Positions 1 through 6,661 of a stretch of DNA of 13,106 bases are shown in pieces. Each line of letters starts with the position of its first letter. The stretch's first letter is position 1. The position numbers were made by a program, and so were the translations under genes. The DNA comes from Clostridiales bacterium. GTDB lineage: Bacteria > Bacillota > Clostridia > Oscillospirales > Acutalibacteraceae. The DNA lies in assembly GCA_012728445.1 (NCBI GenBank), contig JAAYFA010000048.1:1-13106 (forward strand), written 5' to 3'. Under the pieces are notes generated by a model. The model searched no databases and was not told the origin of the DNA. It worked only from the letters and a program-made list of their open reading frames with translations.

Positions 1-565
1 CCATATGCCCAAGCTTGCCCCGCAAAATTTCTACCGCATTGGTTATTCCGCCCGCTGCGTCAACATGGTTATCTTTTAACATCGCTCCGTCCGAAAGGTT
101 GAAGCGGTGGTTTTTTCCGCCGCCGCAGGTGACAGCATATTTTTGCAGTGCACGCAGGCCAGGTAGGGTTTTGCGGGTATCGGTAATCTGTGCGTTTGTG
201 CCCAGCGTTTTACGAACTGCTTGGGCCGTCGCCGTCGCGATACCGGACAGATGTTGAATCAGGTTGAGCGCCGTTCTCTCGCCCTTTAGGAGCATCACGG
301 TCTTGCCTGACAGTTCGGCTATAATCTCACCTTTTTCGATTATATCGCCGTCTTTTTTGAAATAGACTGCTGAAAACGAAGTGTCCAACAACTCAAATAC
401 ACGCAAAAACACGAACAGTCCGCAAAGGACACCATCATCTTTTGCCAACAAATTCACCCTGCCTCGTTGCTCCGAGTCAAACAGATAGTCCGAGGAAATA
501 TCCAGGTAGTTGATGTCCTCCATCACTGCTTTTTTAATCAGTTCGTCAATGTAAAATGACACCAT
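1..565 (-). CDS. nadC: Quinolinate phosphoribosyltransferase (partial, C-terminus beyond left edge)
   Basis: This enzyme converts quinolinate and PRPP to nicotinate mononucleotide, CO2 and PPi, the third step of de novo NAD synthesis in the cytoplasm. About 188 residues are visible of a family usually near 280. The N-terminal domain (about residues 1-115) precedes the barrel, where the PRPP/quinolinate signature is clear: DTRKTLPGLR at 129-138, KYAVTCGGGKNHR at 142-154 and LKDNH at 163-167. The ATG at 565 was chosen because GAGAGG lies 10 nt upstream, overlapping the nadB stop region; an ATG 11 nt further upstream is in another frame. The gap to nadB is only 15 bp, so the two are co-transcribed and probably translationally coupled. 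The missing third is simply outside the window. Identification is firm. Confidence 0.95.
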   Translation of the reverse strand, partial: MVSFYIDELIKKAVMEDINYLDISSDYLFDSEQRGRVNLLAKDDGVLCGLFVFLRVFELLDTSFSAVYFKKDGDIIEKGEIIAELSGKTVMLLKGERTALNLIQHLSGIATATAQAVRKTLGTNAQITDTRKTLPGLRALQKYAVTCGGGKNHRFNLSDGAMLKDNHVDAAGGITNAVEILRGKLGHM

Positions 566-580
566 AATAAACCATCCTCT

Positions 581-2038
581 CTATATTTCTTCCGCTTCCC
601 TCAAAATCAGTGCCGCTACCGTTGCAAGGCTCTTTGCCTCACAATAATCGGCTGTCATGGCAAAATGTCCGGTCTTGAGCCTTTTGAGAATATCTTCGAC
701 TCTTTTGCTCCCCTGTGTCACCGCAGCCGGGTTTGCGATGACAAAATATGCCCGCTGCATAATATCCCGTATAGCCGTGCGCAACCCTTCGGGCAGCGGC
801 GCACCGGAATAGTCGCCTTCAAACGGTTCCAAACTCACACTTGCAAAGCCGGCATCCAAACTTTTTTTAATGTCCAGCGCCGCTCTCCGCCCGAAAACAA
901 GGGCTTCCAGCAGCGAGTTGCTCGCAAGACGGTTACCGCCGTGCACACCCGTGTGCGCACACTCCCCCGCCGCATACAGACGTGGTATGGTCGTTCGACT
1001 GTTGATGTCCACATCTATACCGCCCATAAGGTAGTGCTGGCAGGGGAAGACCGGTATCAAATCCACCGCAATATCCACACCACGTTCCAGGCAAGCCGTG
1101 CTGATAGCGGGGAACCGGTCATATAAAAACGCTCGACTTTTATGTGTGATATCCAAATAAAAATTATTGCTTCCGGTACGGCGGGATTCCAAAATAATGG
1201 CGCGTGAAACGACATCGCGGGGCGCAAGTTCCAAGCGCTCATCGTATTTGTCCATAAAGCGTTCTTTATTGTTGTTGAGTAGATAAGCGCCTTCGCCGCG
1301 CACCGCCTCACTGATCAAAAACTGCTCCCTGCTGTGGGGGGAATTGAAAGCGGTCGGGTGGAACTGGATGAGGCTCATGTTCTTGATTTTTGCCCCCATC
1401 TCATACGCAAAGCGAATGCCATCGCCCGTTGCAGTGGCGGGGTTTGTGGTGTACCGGTACACGCGGCCGATGCCGCCCGTCGCCAAAAGACAAAAGCTTG
1501 CATAAACACAGGTGTGTTCGTCATCGTGGAGCAGCTCTGCCCGAAACCCGCCTTTTACCCATGTAATGGAGCAAATCAGCGCGTTTTCCTCAATCTCTAT
1601 ATTCGGATGTTTCTCTGCCTCTTTAAGCAGTTTATCGACCATCTCTTTGCCCGTCTGGTCTTTATGGTGAACAATCCGTCGGCGGCTGTGACCTCCCTCG
1701 AGCGTCATAGAAAGCTTCTTATCTGCACCCTTATCAAATTGAACACCCATGGCCATAATTTTACGGACATCCTCGGGGCCTTCGTGAATCAGCGCCTCAA
1801 CGGCCGGAACATCATTTTTGTATCCGCCGGCTATGAGGGTATCCTGAATATGCAAATCAAAACTGTCGTCCTCATGTTGGAGCACAGCGGCAACGCCCCC
1901 TTGTGCAAGAGAGCTTGAAGAAACCGTGCGCGCTTGTTTGGAAAGCACCAGAACATTTACACTCTTGTCAAATTGTATCGCAGCGTAAAGCCCGGCGATA
2001 CCGCTGCCCACTATTAACACATCATACTTTTTCTTCAT
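581..2038 (-). CDS. nadB: L-aspartate oxidase
   Basis: This FAD enzyme oxidises L-aspartate to iminoaspartate, which quinolinate synthase (NadA) condenses with DHAP. The 485 residues show an N-terminal dinucleotide-binding motif (VLIVGSGIAGLYAA, residues 7-20), the SSSSLAQGGVAAV flavin loop (40-52), the SRRRIVHHKDQTGKEM segment (118-133), GEGAYLLNN (248-256), APRDVVSRAI (272-281), CQHYLMGGIDVD (333-344) and the FAD-contacting AAGECAHTGVHGGNRLASNS (356-375). These separate it from succinate dehydrogenase flavoprotein and match NadB. It is somewhat shorter than E. coli NadB (about 540), the loss being in the C-terminal helical part. It is the first gene of a nadB-nadC operon with its own promoter. 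No nadA lies upstream, where a 5S rRNA gene sits instead, so nadA is elsewhere or beyond nadC. The ribosome-binding site is weak (GAGG, about 14 nt before the ATG). Confidence 0.96.
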   Translation of the reverse strand: MKKKYDVLIVGSGIAGLYAAIQFDKSVNVLVLSKQARTVSSSSLAQGGVAAVLQHEDDSFDLHIQDTLIAGGYKNDVPAVEALIHEGPEDVRKIMAMGVQFDKGADKKLSMTLEGGHSRRRIVHHKDQTGKEMVDKLLKEAEKHPNIEIEENALICSITWVKGGFRAELLHDDEHTCVYASFCLLATGGIGRVYRYTTNPATATGDGIRFAYEMGAKIKNMSLIQFHPTAFNSPHSREQFLISEAVRGEGAYLLNNNKERFMDKYDERLELAPRDVVSRAIILESRRTGSNNFYLDITHKSRAFLYDRFPAISTACLERGVDIAVDLIPVFPCQHYLMGGIDVDINSRTTIPRLYAAGECAHTGVHGGNRLASNSLLEALVFGRRAALDIKKSLDAGFASVSLEPFEGDYSGAPLPEGLRTAIRDIMQRAYFVIANPAAVTQGSKRVEDILKRLKTGHFAMTADYCEAKSLATVAALILREAEEI

Positions 2039-2079
2039 TTCAAGACCCGTTCCTCATCTATACACTATTAACTAAACAA

Positions 2080-2108
2080 AGTATACCACTGTTTTTTAAA
2101 TATGTAAA
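2080..2108 (-). promoter_or_regulatory. Promoter of nadBC
   Basis: On the minus strand, TTTACA (2103-2108) and TATACT (2080-2085) are separated by exactly 17 bp, a good sigma-A promoter about 42 bp before the nadB start. It begins after the 5S terminator, so nadBC is transcribed independently of the 5S gene. I cannot identify a repressor site with confidence. Confidence 0.7.
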
Positions 2109-2127
2109 ACCTAAAAACCGCACGGCA

Positions 2128-2162
2128 TAAAAAAACAGCCACCCTATTGGGTAGCTGTTTTG
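2128..2162 (-). terminator. Intrinsic terminator of the 5S rRNA gene
   Basis: Read on the minus strand, AACAGCTACCC and GGGTGGCTGTT form an 11-bp stem with one G-U pair and a four-base loop, followed by a run of Ts. It starts a few bases after the 3' end of the 5S rRNA and ends before the nadB promoter. Confidence 0.9.
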
Positions 2163-2167
2163 ATTGT

Positions 2168-2283
<116 letters not shown>

Positions 2284-2284
2284 T

Positions 2285-2304
2285 GAAAACGGAACACCGT
2301 TCTC
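2285..2304 (-). other. Leader hairpin before the 5S rRNA
   Basis: On the minus strand, GAGAACGG and CCGTTTTC pair over 8 bp (one G-U) around a TGTT loop, immediately before the mature 5S 5' end at 2283. It lies within the predicted precursor, so it could guide processing of the 5' end. Confidence 0.55.
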
Positions 2305-2316
2305 AAACGCTTGCTT

Positions 2317-2345
2317 AGTATATCACCGTGTGTTGAAGAATGCAA
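2317..2345 (-). promoter_or_regulatory. Promoter of the solitary 5S rRNA gene
   Basis: TTGCAT (2340-2345) and TATACT (2317-2322) are separated by exactly 17 bp on the minus strand, placing transcription start near 2310. Directly upstream (2346-2374) is an almost pure A/T tract, including a 16-bp palindrome of A/T at 2355-2370, which resembles an rRNA UP element. The perfect inverted repeat AAACGCTTGC (2305-2314) / GCAAGCGTTT (2342-2351) overlaps the start site and the -35 box. Confidence 0.75.
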
Positions 2346-2362
2346 GCGTTTTTTAAAAATAA

Positions 2363-2866
2363 TTATTTTTTTCTGTAAGTTTTTAGAATTTTACCCACAT
2401 ACATACGGTGATAGTCCTTTGAAGGGTAGTTCGCCTCGATGCTTTTATCTAAAAAACCGGCGGGATCAAGATCCTGAAACGCTATTTTTTTACAAACAAG
2501 TATCGTTTCGGCCTGCTCAAAGCTCACGGCGCCGTCTAAAATGACAGGCGTCAACCCGGTCTCTGCCACTTTATCGGTATCGCGTCCGCTTTTCGAGCCG
2601 CACAGCTTGAGTTCTTTTTTATATTCGCCCCCGAAGAAACTCAGGGTAAAAAGCTCATTCTTTTCGATAAATTCATAGGTATAGCGTTGTGGGCGGATAA
2701 ATATCAACGCAACATCCTCGCCCCAAAGCTCGCCCAGTCCGCCCCAACTCACGGTCATTGTGTTCCACTCGTCTTTCTTGCCTGCGGTAACCAGTGCCCA
2801 GTCATCATTGATGAGCTTTACCGCGCTTTGATCGATTTCTCGAATATCTGTTTCTTGAAAACTCAT
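2363..2866 (-). CDS. Flavin-reductase-like FMN-binding protein (flavoredoxin type)
   Basis: A 167-residue protein of the flavin reductase-like domain family, which binds FMN in a split-barrel fold and acts as a small redox protein or NAD(P)H:flavin reductase in the cytoplasm. Visible family marks are NTMTVSWGGLGELWGEDV (about residues 35-52), the following FIRPQRYTYEFIEKN segment that lies against the flavin, and the FTLSFFG strand. The start is ATG 2866, not the upstream in-frame codons, because an excellent GGAGG sits 7 nt before it. The coding end lies inside the A/T palindrome that also serves as the upstream region of the 5S promoter; no separate terminator is seen. It diverges from the TIM-barrel gene at 3030. 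The physiological partner is unknown, and there is no sign of a redox partner gene next to it. Confidence 0.88.
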   Translation of the reverse strand: MSFQETDIREIDQSAVKLINDDWALVTAGKKDEWNTMTVSWGGLGELWGEDVALIFIRPQRYTYEFIEKNELFTLSFFGGEYKKELKLCGSKSGRDTDKVAETGLTPVILDGAVSFEQAETILVCKKIAFQDLDPAGFLDKSIEANYPSKDYHRMYVGKILKTYRKK

Positions 2867-2964
2867 TGTAAAACCTCCGTCAATCTTTGCCGGGCGAAAT
2901 TTGCTCGGCACATGTAAAATTTTATCAAAACGCATCAAACGACCATCATTTTGTGAAAATAGCA

Positions 2965-2992
2965 TTGCAAAGCATGGAAACGATAGTATAAT
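2965..2992 (+). promoter_or_regulatory. Promoter of the TIM-barrel gene
   Basis: TTGCAA (2965-2970) and a perfect TATAAT (2987-2992) with a 16-bp spacer lie about 38 bp before the ATG at 3030. The divergent flavoprotein must use a promoter in 2880-2960 on the other strand, but I see no convincing pair of boxes there. Confidence 0.65.
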
Positions 2993-3029
2993 TGGTATAT
3001 TGAAATATCATGAAAAGGTGGGATCTTAT

Positions 3030-3713
3030 ATGGAAGACCAATACATACCGGAGATCGAAGGCACTTTAAGAAAGTTTATGCTCAAGGTCCCCGCACCGAT
3101 CTGTAATTGCTCCGGCATTCGCGTGTTCGGCCGCCTGATAAAATCCGTTTTATTTTCCACCGATGTGAGCATCATTCGCAACACCAACGCCGATGCTATT
3201 ATTGCGGTTTACCCGTTTACACCACAACCGGTCATTACACAAGCTATTATGACCGGTGCAGATAGCCCTGTGTTTGCGGGCGTTGGCGGTGGGCTGACCC
3301 AGGGTAAAAGAGTGCTCAACCTTGCTCTGCATGCTGAGTTCCAGGGGGCTATCGGCGTTGTTGTAAACTCGCCGACGAAAAACGAAGTTATCAAAAGGCT
3401 CAAACAAACGGTGGATATTCCGATTATTGTCACGGTCGTTTCCGACCAGGATGACATTGAAAAAAGGCTGGAAGCCGGTGTTAACATTTTAAATGTATCC
3501 GCCGCCGCAGGAACAGCAAAACTGGTGGAAAAAATCCGCAAAGATTTCCCGGAAGTTCCGATTATCGCTACCGGCGGGCCAAATGACGAAACGATTACGG
3601 AAACCATCCTCGCGGGGGCCAACGCCATCACTTGGACACCGCCCTCCAGCGGTCAAGTCTTCAAAAATATTATGGAAGCATACCGCAAAAACGAAGCACA
3701 CCCGCCGTTTTAA
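3030..3713 (+). CDS. TIM-barrel protein of unknown function (often annotated only as 'hydrolase')
   Basis: A 227-residue soluble protein with repeated beta-alpha units. Strand-like segments are DAIIAVYPF (55-63), PVFAGVGGG (80-88), GAIGVVVNS (107-115), IPIIVTVVS (130-138), GVNILNVS (150-157), VPIIATGGP (176-184) and GANAITWTPP (196-205). The C-terminal ATGGP and GANAITWTP loops resemble the phosphate-binding ends of ribulose-phosphate-binding barrels (NanE, thiazole synthase or IMPDH-like folds). It lacks signatures that would make it one of those enzymes. From memory, close relatives are common in Clostridia under the name 'hydrolase' without known activity. The ATG at 3030 is preceded by AAGGTGGG at an 8-nt spacing; the longer reading frame from 2901 overlaps the promoter and was rejected. 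It is a single-gene unit with its own promoter and terminator. Confidence 0.85.
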   Translation: MEDQYIPEIEGTLRKFMLKVPAPICNCSGIRVFGRLIKSVLFSTDVSIIRNTNADAIIAVYPFTPQPVITQAIMTGADSPVFAGVGGGLTQGKRVLNLALHAEFQGAIGVVVNSPTKNEVIKRLKQTVDIPIIVTVVSDQDDIEKRLEAGVNILNVSAAAGTAKLVEKIRKDFPEVPIIATGGPNDETITETILAGANAITWTPPSSGQVFKNIMEAYRKNEAHPPF

Positions 3714-3735
3714 TCCTGTTCCCAAATAAATTTTT

Positions 3736-3771
3736 ATGAGGCAGACCGACAATCGGTCTGCCTCATTTTTT
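3736..3771 (+). terminator. Strong terminator between convergent genes
   Basis: A perfect 14-bp stem (3736-3749 with 3753-3766) with a three-base loop is followed by six Ts on the plus strand, terminating the TIM-barrel gene. On the minus strand the same hairpin lies 13 bp past the last gene of the five-gene operon, but there it is followed by AAAAATTTATTT instead of a clean T run, so termination in that direction may be weaker. Confidence 0.9.
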
Positions 3772-3778
3772 GTGCTCG

Positions 3779-4591
3779 CTATTTCGCGAGAGCACCAACC
3801 AAGAGCATAAAATCGCCAATTTGGGCACCAAACTCGGGTGCCCCATCCATAATCAAACGGCCGGACTTTGTTGCGTCCAACATATCATCAATAGACATAA
3901 GTATGCCAAGGGCGCTGTCAAGATTGTCAAAGCGAAGGGTAAAGAAGGGCATCGCTCTTTTGTACTCACCTCGGCCGGCTCTGGATTTGCCCGCCTTGAC
4001 ACGGATATAGGCGGAAAGTTCCGGGTAGCCGTTTACCGCCCAGGAGTACACTCTGTCGGGGCTCTTCAGTGCCCAACCATGTATTTCCTCATGCCCTTGC
4101 TTGTTGAGCGTGCTGATACCGCTGGAGAGAAGGTAGAAAAAACATTTGACAAGCAGTTTTTTTGTTGCCTCATCCTCGGGAGGGGCTTTTGCGCCGAGTA
4201 GAGCCGACATTTTAAGTAATACCTGCATAAACGCCATAAATGTACCGGTCTTTTTGAGCCCACGCATTTTTGGGAGTGTGCTTGGGCCGATTTTACCTTT
4301 GAAAAAGCCATTCATGGCTTCAATGCTCTTGAATTCCAGCTCAATGTGTGGGTTTTTATCCACTTTGTCATGATGTACAACCCATTCGCCGGCGTTGACG
4401 ATAAAATGAGTTGCTACCTTACCGCCGGGGCTCTCCGGGTCCAAAGCGCTTACTTGAATTACTGCATGGGTATGTTCAAATTTTTTCGCTAATTTTGGAA
4501 TATCCATAGCAATTACTTTAACCAGCGGTAATGCCGCGCTTAGAAATATCTTGTTTGTCAGGATATCTTCTTTTGAAGCCAAAAATATCAT
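3779..4591 (-). CDS. Duplicated SCP2-like protein (last gene of five-gene operon)
   Basis: A 270-residue protein that I read as two tandem SCP2-like (sterol carrier protein 2 fold) modules. The first covers about residues 40-130 (AVIQVSALD strand, NPHIELEFKSIEAMNGFFKGK, then the MRGLKKTGTFMAFMQVLLKM helix). The second covers about 178-270 (RVYSWAVNG, MPFFTLRFDNLDSALGILM, then GRLIMDGAPEFGAQIGDFML). The 'strand - FxS/NxxxAxxxxxG - G x hydrophobic helix' layout is typical of SCP2 proteins, which bind lipids or other hydrophobic ligands. No signal peptide is apparent, so it is probably cytoplasmic. The start is uncertain: ATG 4591 has the AGGA only about one base upstream, while the in-frame TTG at 4582 lies 9 nt after AAAGGA and may be the real one. 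It follows the transketolase C-half by 42 bp. The function is inferred from fold and context only. Confidence 0.75.
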   Translation of the reverse strand: MIFLASKEDILTNKIFLSAALPLVKVIAMDIPKLAKKFEHTHAVIQVSALDPESPGGKVATHFIVNAGEWVVHHDKVDKNPHIELEFKSIEAMNGFFKGKIGPSTLPKMRGLKKTGTFMAFMQVLLKMSALLGAKAPPEDEATKKLLVKCFFYLLSSGISTLNKQGHEEIHGWALKSPDRVYSWAVNGYPELSAYIRVKAGKSRAGRGEYKRAMPFFTLRFDNLDSALGILMSIDDMLDATKSGRLIMDGAPEFGAQIGDFMLLVGALAK

Positions 4592-4633
4592 TCCTTTCCG
4601 GGTGGTCAGGCACAAGCCTGCCGTGCGGCACAC

Positions 4634-5641
4634 TTATACTTCATCTTCCCAGTTGTCATCCAGTTCAAAATCGCTCTTCATCACTTCGCGAACCGCATCA
4701 ATGATGCCATTTGAGTCGATGCCTAAGATGGACATAATATCCTCATGATGGCCTATCGGCGCAAATTCATCTTGTAGACCGAGTTTCTTGAACGCGCAGC
4801 CTTTGCCGAGTTCAACAACCACTTCCGCAACCGCACTGCCCAAGCCGCCCATGACGGTATGGTCTTCGACGGTAATAATGCGGCGGGTATCCATGACGGC
4901 TTTTTCGATTGCCTCGCGGTCAATGGGTTTAATGGTATGCATGTTCAGTACACGGACTTTAAGCCCGTCGGTATTCTCAAGGAACTCCGCAGCTGTCATC
5001 GCCTGAAATACGCAGGAGCCGCAGGCAATGATGGTAAGATCTGTGCCCTTGCGCATTTCAACGGCCTTGCCCAGTTCAAATCCATAATCGGTGTTGGGGT
5101 AGACCACTCGGTCAAAACCTCTGTTGATCCGGATATAAAAAGGTCCCGGTGTTTCGTACGCTGCACGCACCGCATTCACGGTTTCCATGCCATCTGCGGG
5201 GCAAATAACTGTCAAGTTAGGGAGGGAGCGGGCAACCGCCATATCGACAATCGCATGGTGCGTGGACCCGGCCTGTCCAAAAGAAGTCCCCGAGTGGGTT
5301 GCAATAATTTTTGCATTGACATTTTGATAGCAGATATCCGTATGAAGTTGGTCCGCGCTGCGAAGCGAGGCAAATGTTGAGAAAGTAGAAAGGAAGGGAA
5401 CAAGCCCTGCCTTTGCCATGCCCGACGCCATGCCAAACATATTTTGCTCGGCTATGCCGACATTAAAAAATCTATCCGGGAACGCTTCGCCAAACATGCC
5501 GATTTTTGTAGATTTGCCAAGGTCAGCCGTCAACGCGACAACCTCCGGATGCTCTTCGCCAATTTCGCAAAGCGCCTTGCCATAGTATTCCGCGGTTGAA
5601 AGTGCTGTTGATTCAACAGCTGTAAAGAGTAATCCTGCCAT
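4634..5641 (-). CDS. Transketolase, C-terminal subunit (split transketolase)
   Basis: A 335-residue protein carrying the pyrimidine-binding and C-terminal domains of a thiamine-diphosphate transketolase. The catalytic Glu that activates TPP is in VGIAEQNMFGMASGMA (Glu65). The GTSFGQAGSTHHAIVDMA loop supplies an active-site His, and YIRINRG (about 177-183) matches the Arg that contacts substrate phosphate. The C-terminal domain contains VEDHTVMGGLGSAVAE. Together with the preceding gene it would form a two-subunit enzyme moving a two-carbon ketol group. The start is ATG 5641, with AAAGGTGG 5 nt before it; the in-frame TTG at 5665 lies upstream of that site. Split pairs of this kind occur in dedicated pathways (for example AptAB in apiose and SqwGH in sulfoquinovose catabolism) as well as in the pentose phosphate pathway, so the substrate is open. 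Confidence 0.94.
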   Translation of the reverse strand: MAGLLFTAVESTALSTAEYYGKALCEIGEEHPEVVALTADLGKSTKIGMFGEAFPDRFFNVGIAEQNMFGMASGMAKAGLVPFLSTFSTFASLRSADQLHTDICYQNVNAKIIATHSGTSFGQAGSTHHAIVDMAVARSLPNLTVICPADGMETVNAVRAAYETPGPFYIRINRGFDRVVYPNTDYGFELGKAVEMRKGTDLTIIACGSCVFQAMTAAEFLENTDGLKVRVLNMHTIKPIDREAIEKAVMDTRRIITVEDHTVMGGLGSAVAEVVVELGKGCAFKKLGLQDEFAPIGHHEDIMSILGIDSNGIIDAVREVMKSDFELDDNWEDEV

Positions 5642-5683
5642 TTTAGCCACCTTTTCTCCGCGCAAATTTTATTCTCTGTTCGC

Positions 5684-5711
5684 ACCCGTTTTCCGCGCGA
5701 AAAAAACGGGT
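5684..5711 (-). other. Hairpin between the two transketolase genes
   Basis: ACCCGTTTT (5684-5692) and AAAACGGGT (5703-5711) form a perfect 9-bp stem with a 10-base loop inside the 103-bp gap between the transketolase halves. There is no T run after it on the minus strand, so it is not a clear terminator. It may protect mRNA ends or mark a processing site. Confidence 0.5.
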
Positions 5712-5744
5712 TCTTGCGCTTTTAAAAAACCTGTTAAAGGGTGT

Positions 5745-6617
5745 CTATGCGCCCTCTTTTTCTGCTCTGGCCTTGCGGGACTGATAATATTTATCCAGAC
5801 TCACTTTAGCTTTGTTATACATTTCTTCATCCATGGAGCCATAGTGCCATTTGTAATCATTTTCCATGAAATCGATACCGGCGCCTTTGATGGTGTTCGC
5901 CATAATCATCACCGGTGATTCCGTCTTGTTTTCAAGCGCAAAATCGATTGCTTCACAAAGTTCTTTTATATTTTGGCCATCCACTTCCTTGACGATAAAG
6001 CCGAAGGCCGTCCATTTGTCAACAAACGGCTCCAGTCGCATAACATCTTCCGTGCAGCCGTCAATTGAGCACCTGTTGCGGTCAACAAAGGAAATTAAGT
6101 TGGTCGCTTTGTAGTGTGCCGCTGACATTGCCGCTTCCCAGATTGAGCCTTCGTCACATTCACCATCACCCATGATGCAATAGGTTTTGTAGTCTTGCCC
6201 TTGGATTTTTGCCGCAAGGGCCATCCCCAGTGCAATGGCAAGACCATGCCCGAGCGAACCTGTGGAGGCATCAACGCCCACCACTTTATTGGCGTCCAAA
6301 TGCATCCCCATTTTAGAGTTTGTATGGTTAAAAGTTTTTAGTTGGTCGAACTCATTAAACCCTTTGTCCACAAGCACGGGTGCGAGCGCAATGCCTGCAT
6401 GACCTTTACTCATAATAAAGCGGTCCCTATCTTCCCAAAGCGGCTCGTCCACTTTGATGTTGAGATACTTATGGTATAGGACGGTAAGCATATCCATAAC
6501 GCTCATGCCGCCCCCGATGTGCCCGCTGCCGGCCCAATAGGTTGTATCCAGGCAGAGAAGTCTAAGCTCGTTGGCCTTTTTTTCAAGGGCTAACCATTCT
6601 TTTTTTGTTAATGGCAT
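5745..6617 (-). CDS. Transketolase, N-terminal subunit (split transketolase)
   Basis: A 290-residue thiamine-diphosphate-binding subunit. The TPP/Mg motif is textbook: GDGECDEGSIWEAA begins at 150 and ends at the Asn in VDRNR (Asn181). SGHIGGGMSVMDMLTVLYH (31-49) and MSKGHAGIALAPVL (69-82) match the GHPGG and SKGHA regions of split transketolases, with Ile in place of the usual Pro in GHPGG. The length agrees with other N-terminal subunits. AAGGAGG sits 10 nt before the ATG at 6617. It follows the aminotransferase by 44 bp and precedes its partner by 103 bp, a gap holding a hairpin that could set different expression of the two halves. The pairing of the two subunits is close to certain; the donor and acceptor sugars are not known. 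Confidence 0.95.
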   Translation of the reverse strand: MPLTKKEWLALEKKANELRLLCLDTTYWAGSGHIGGGMSVMDMLTVLYHKYLNIKVDEPLWEDRDRFIMSKGHAGIALAPVLVDKGFNEFDQLKTFNHTNSKMGMHLDANKVVGVDASTGSLGHGLAIALGMALAAKIQGQDYKTYCIMGDGECDEGSIWEAAMSAAHYKATNLISFVDRNRCSIDGCTEDVMRLEPFVDKWTAFGFIVKEVDGQNIKELCEAIDFALENKTESPVMIMANTIKGAGIDFMENDYKWHYGSMDEEMYNKAKVSLDKYYQSRKARAEKEGA

Positions 6618-6661
6618 GTTGGGTATTCCTCCTTCGAATATTATGCACCGGCTAGCAGCGA

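Noticed and set aside
1334..1918. A 194-codon open frame on the plus strand
   Set aside because: It is antisense to nadB, whose motifs are unmistakable; the frame is a by-product of nadB codon bias.
2901..3029. An N-terminal extension of the TIM-barrel gene
   Set aside because: It would overlap the TATAAT promoter at 2987-2992; the ATG at 3030 has a proper ribosome-binding site and matches the expected domain start.
4607..4620. CAGGC/GCCTG hairpin between the transketolase C-half and the last SCP2-like gene
   Set aside because: The stem is only 5 bp with no T run, so I do not claim a regulatory role.
5642..5665. A TTG start giving an 8-residue extension of the transketolase C-half
   Set aside because: The ribosome-binding site AAAGGTGG falls inside this extension, 5 nt before the ATG at 5641.
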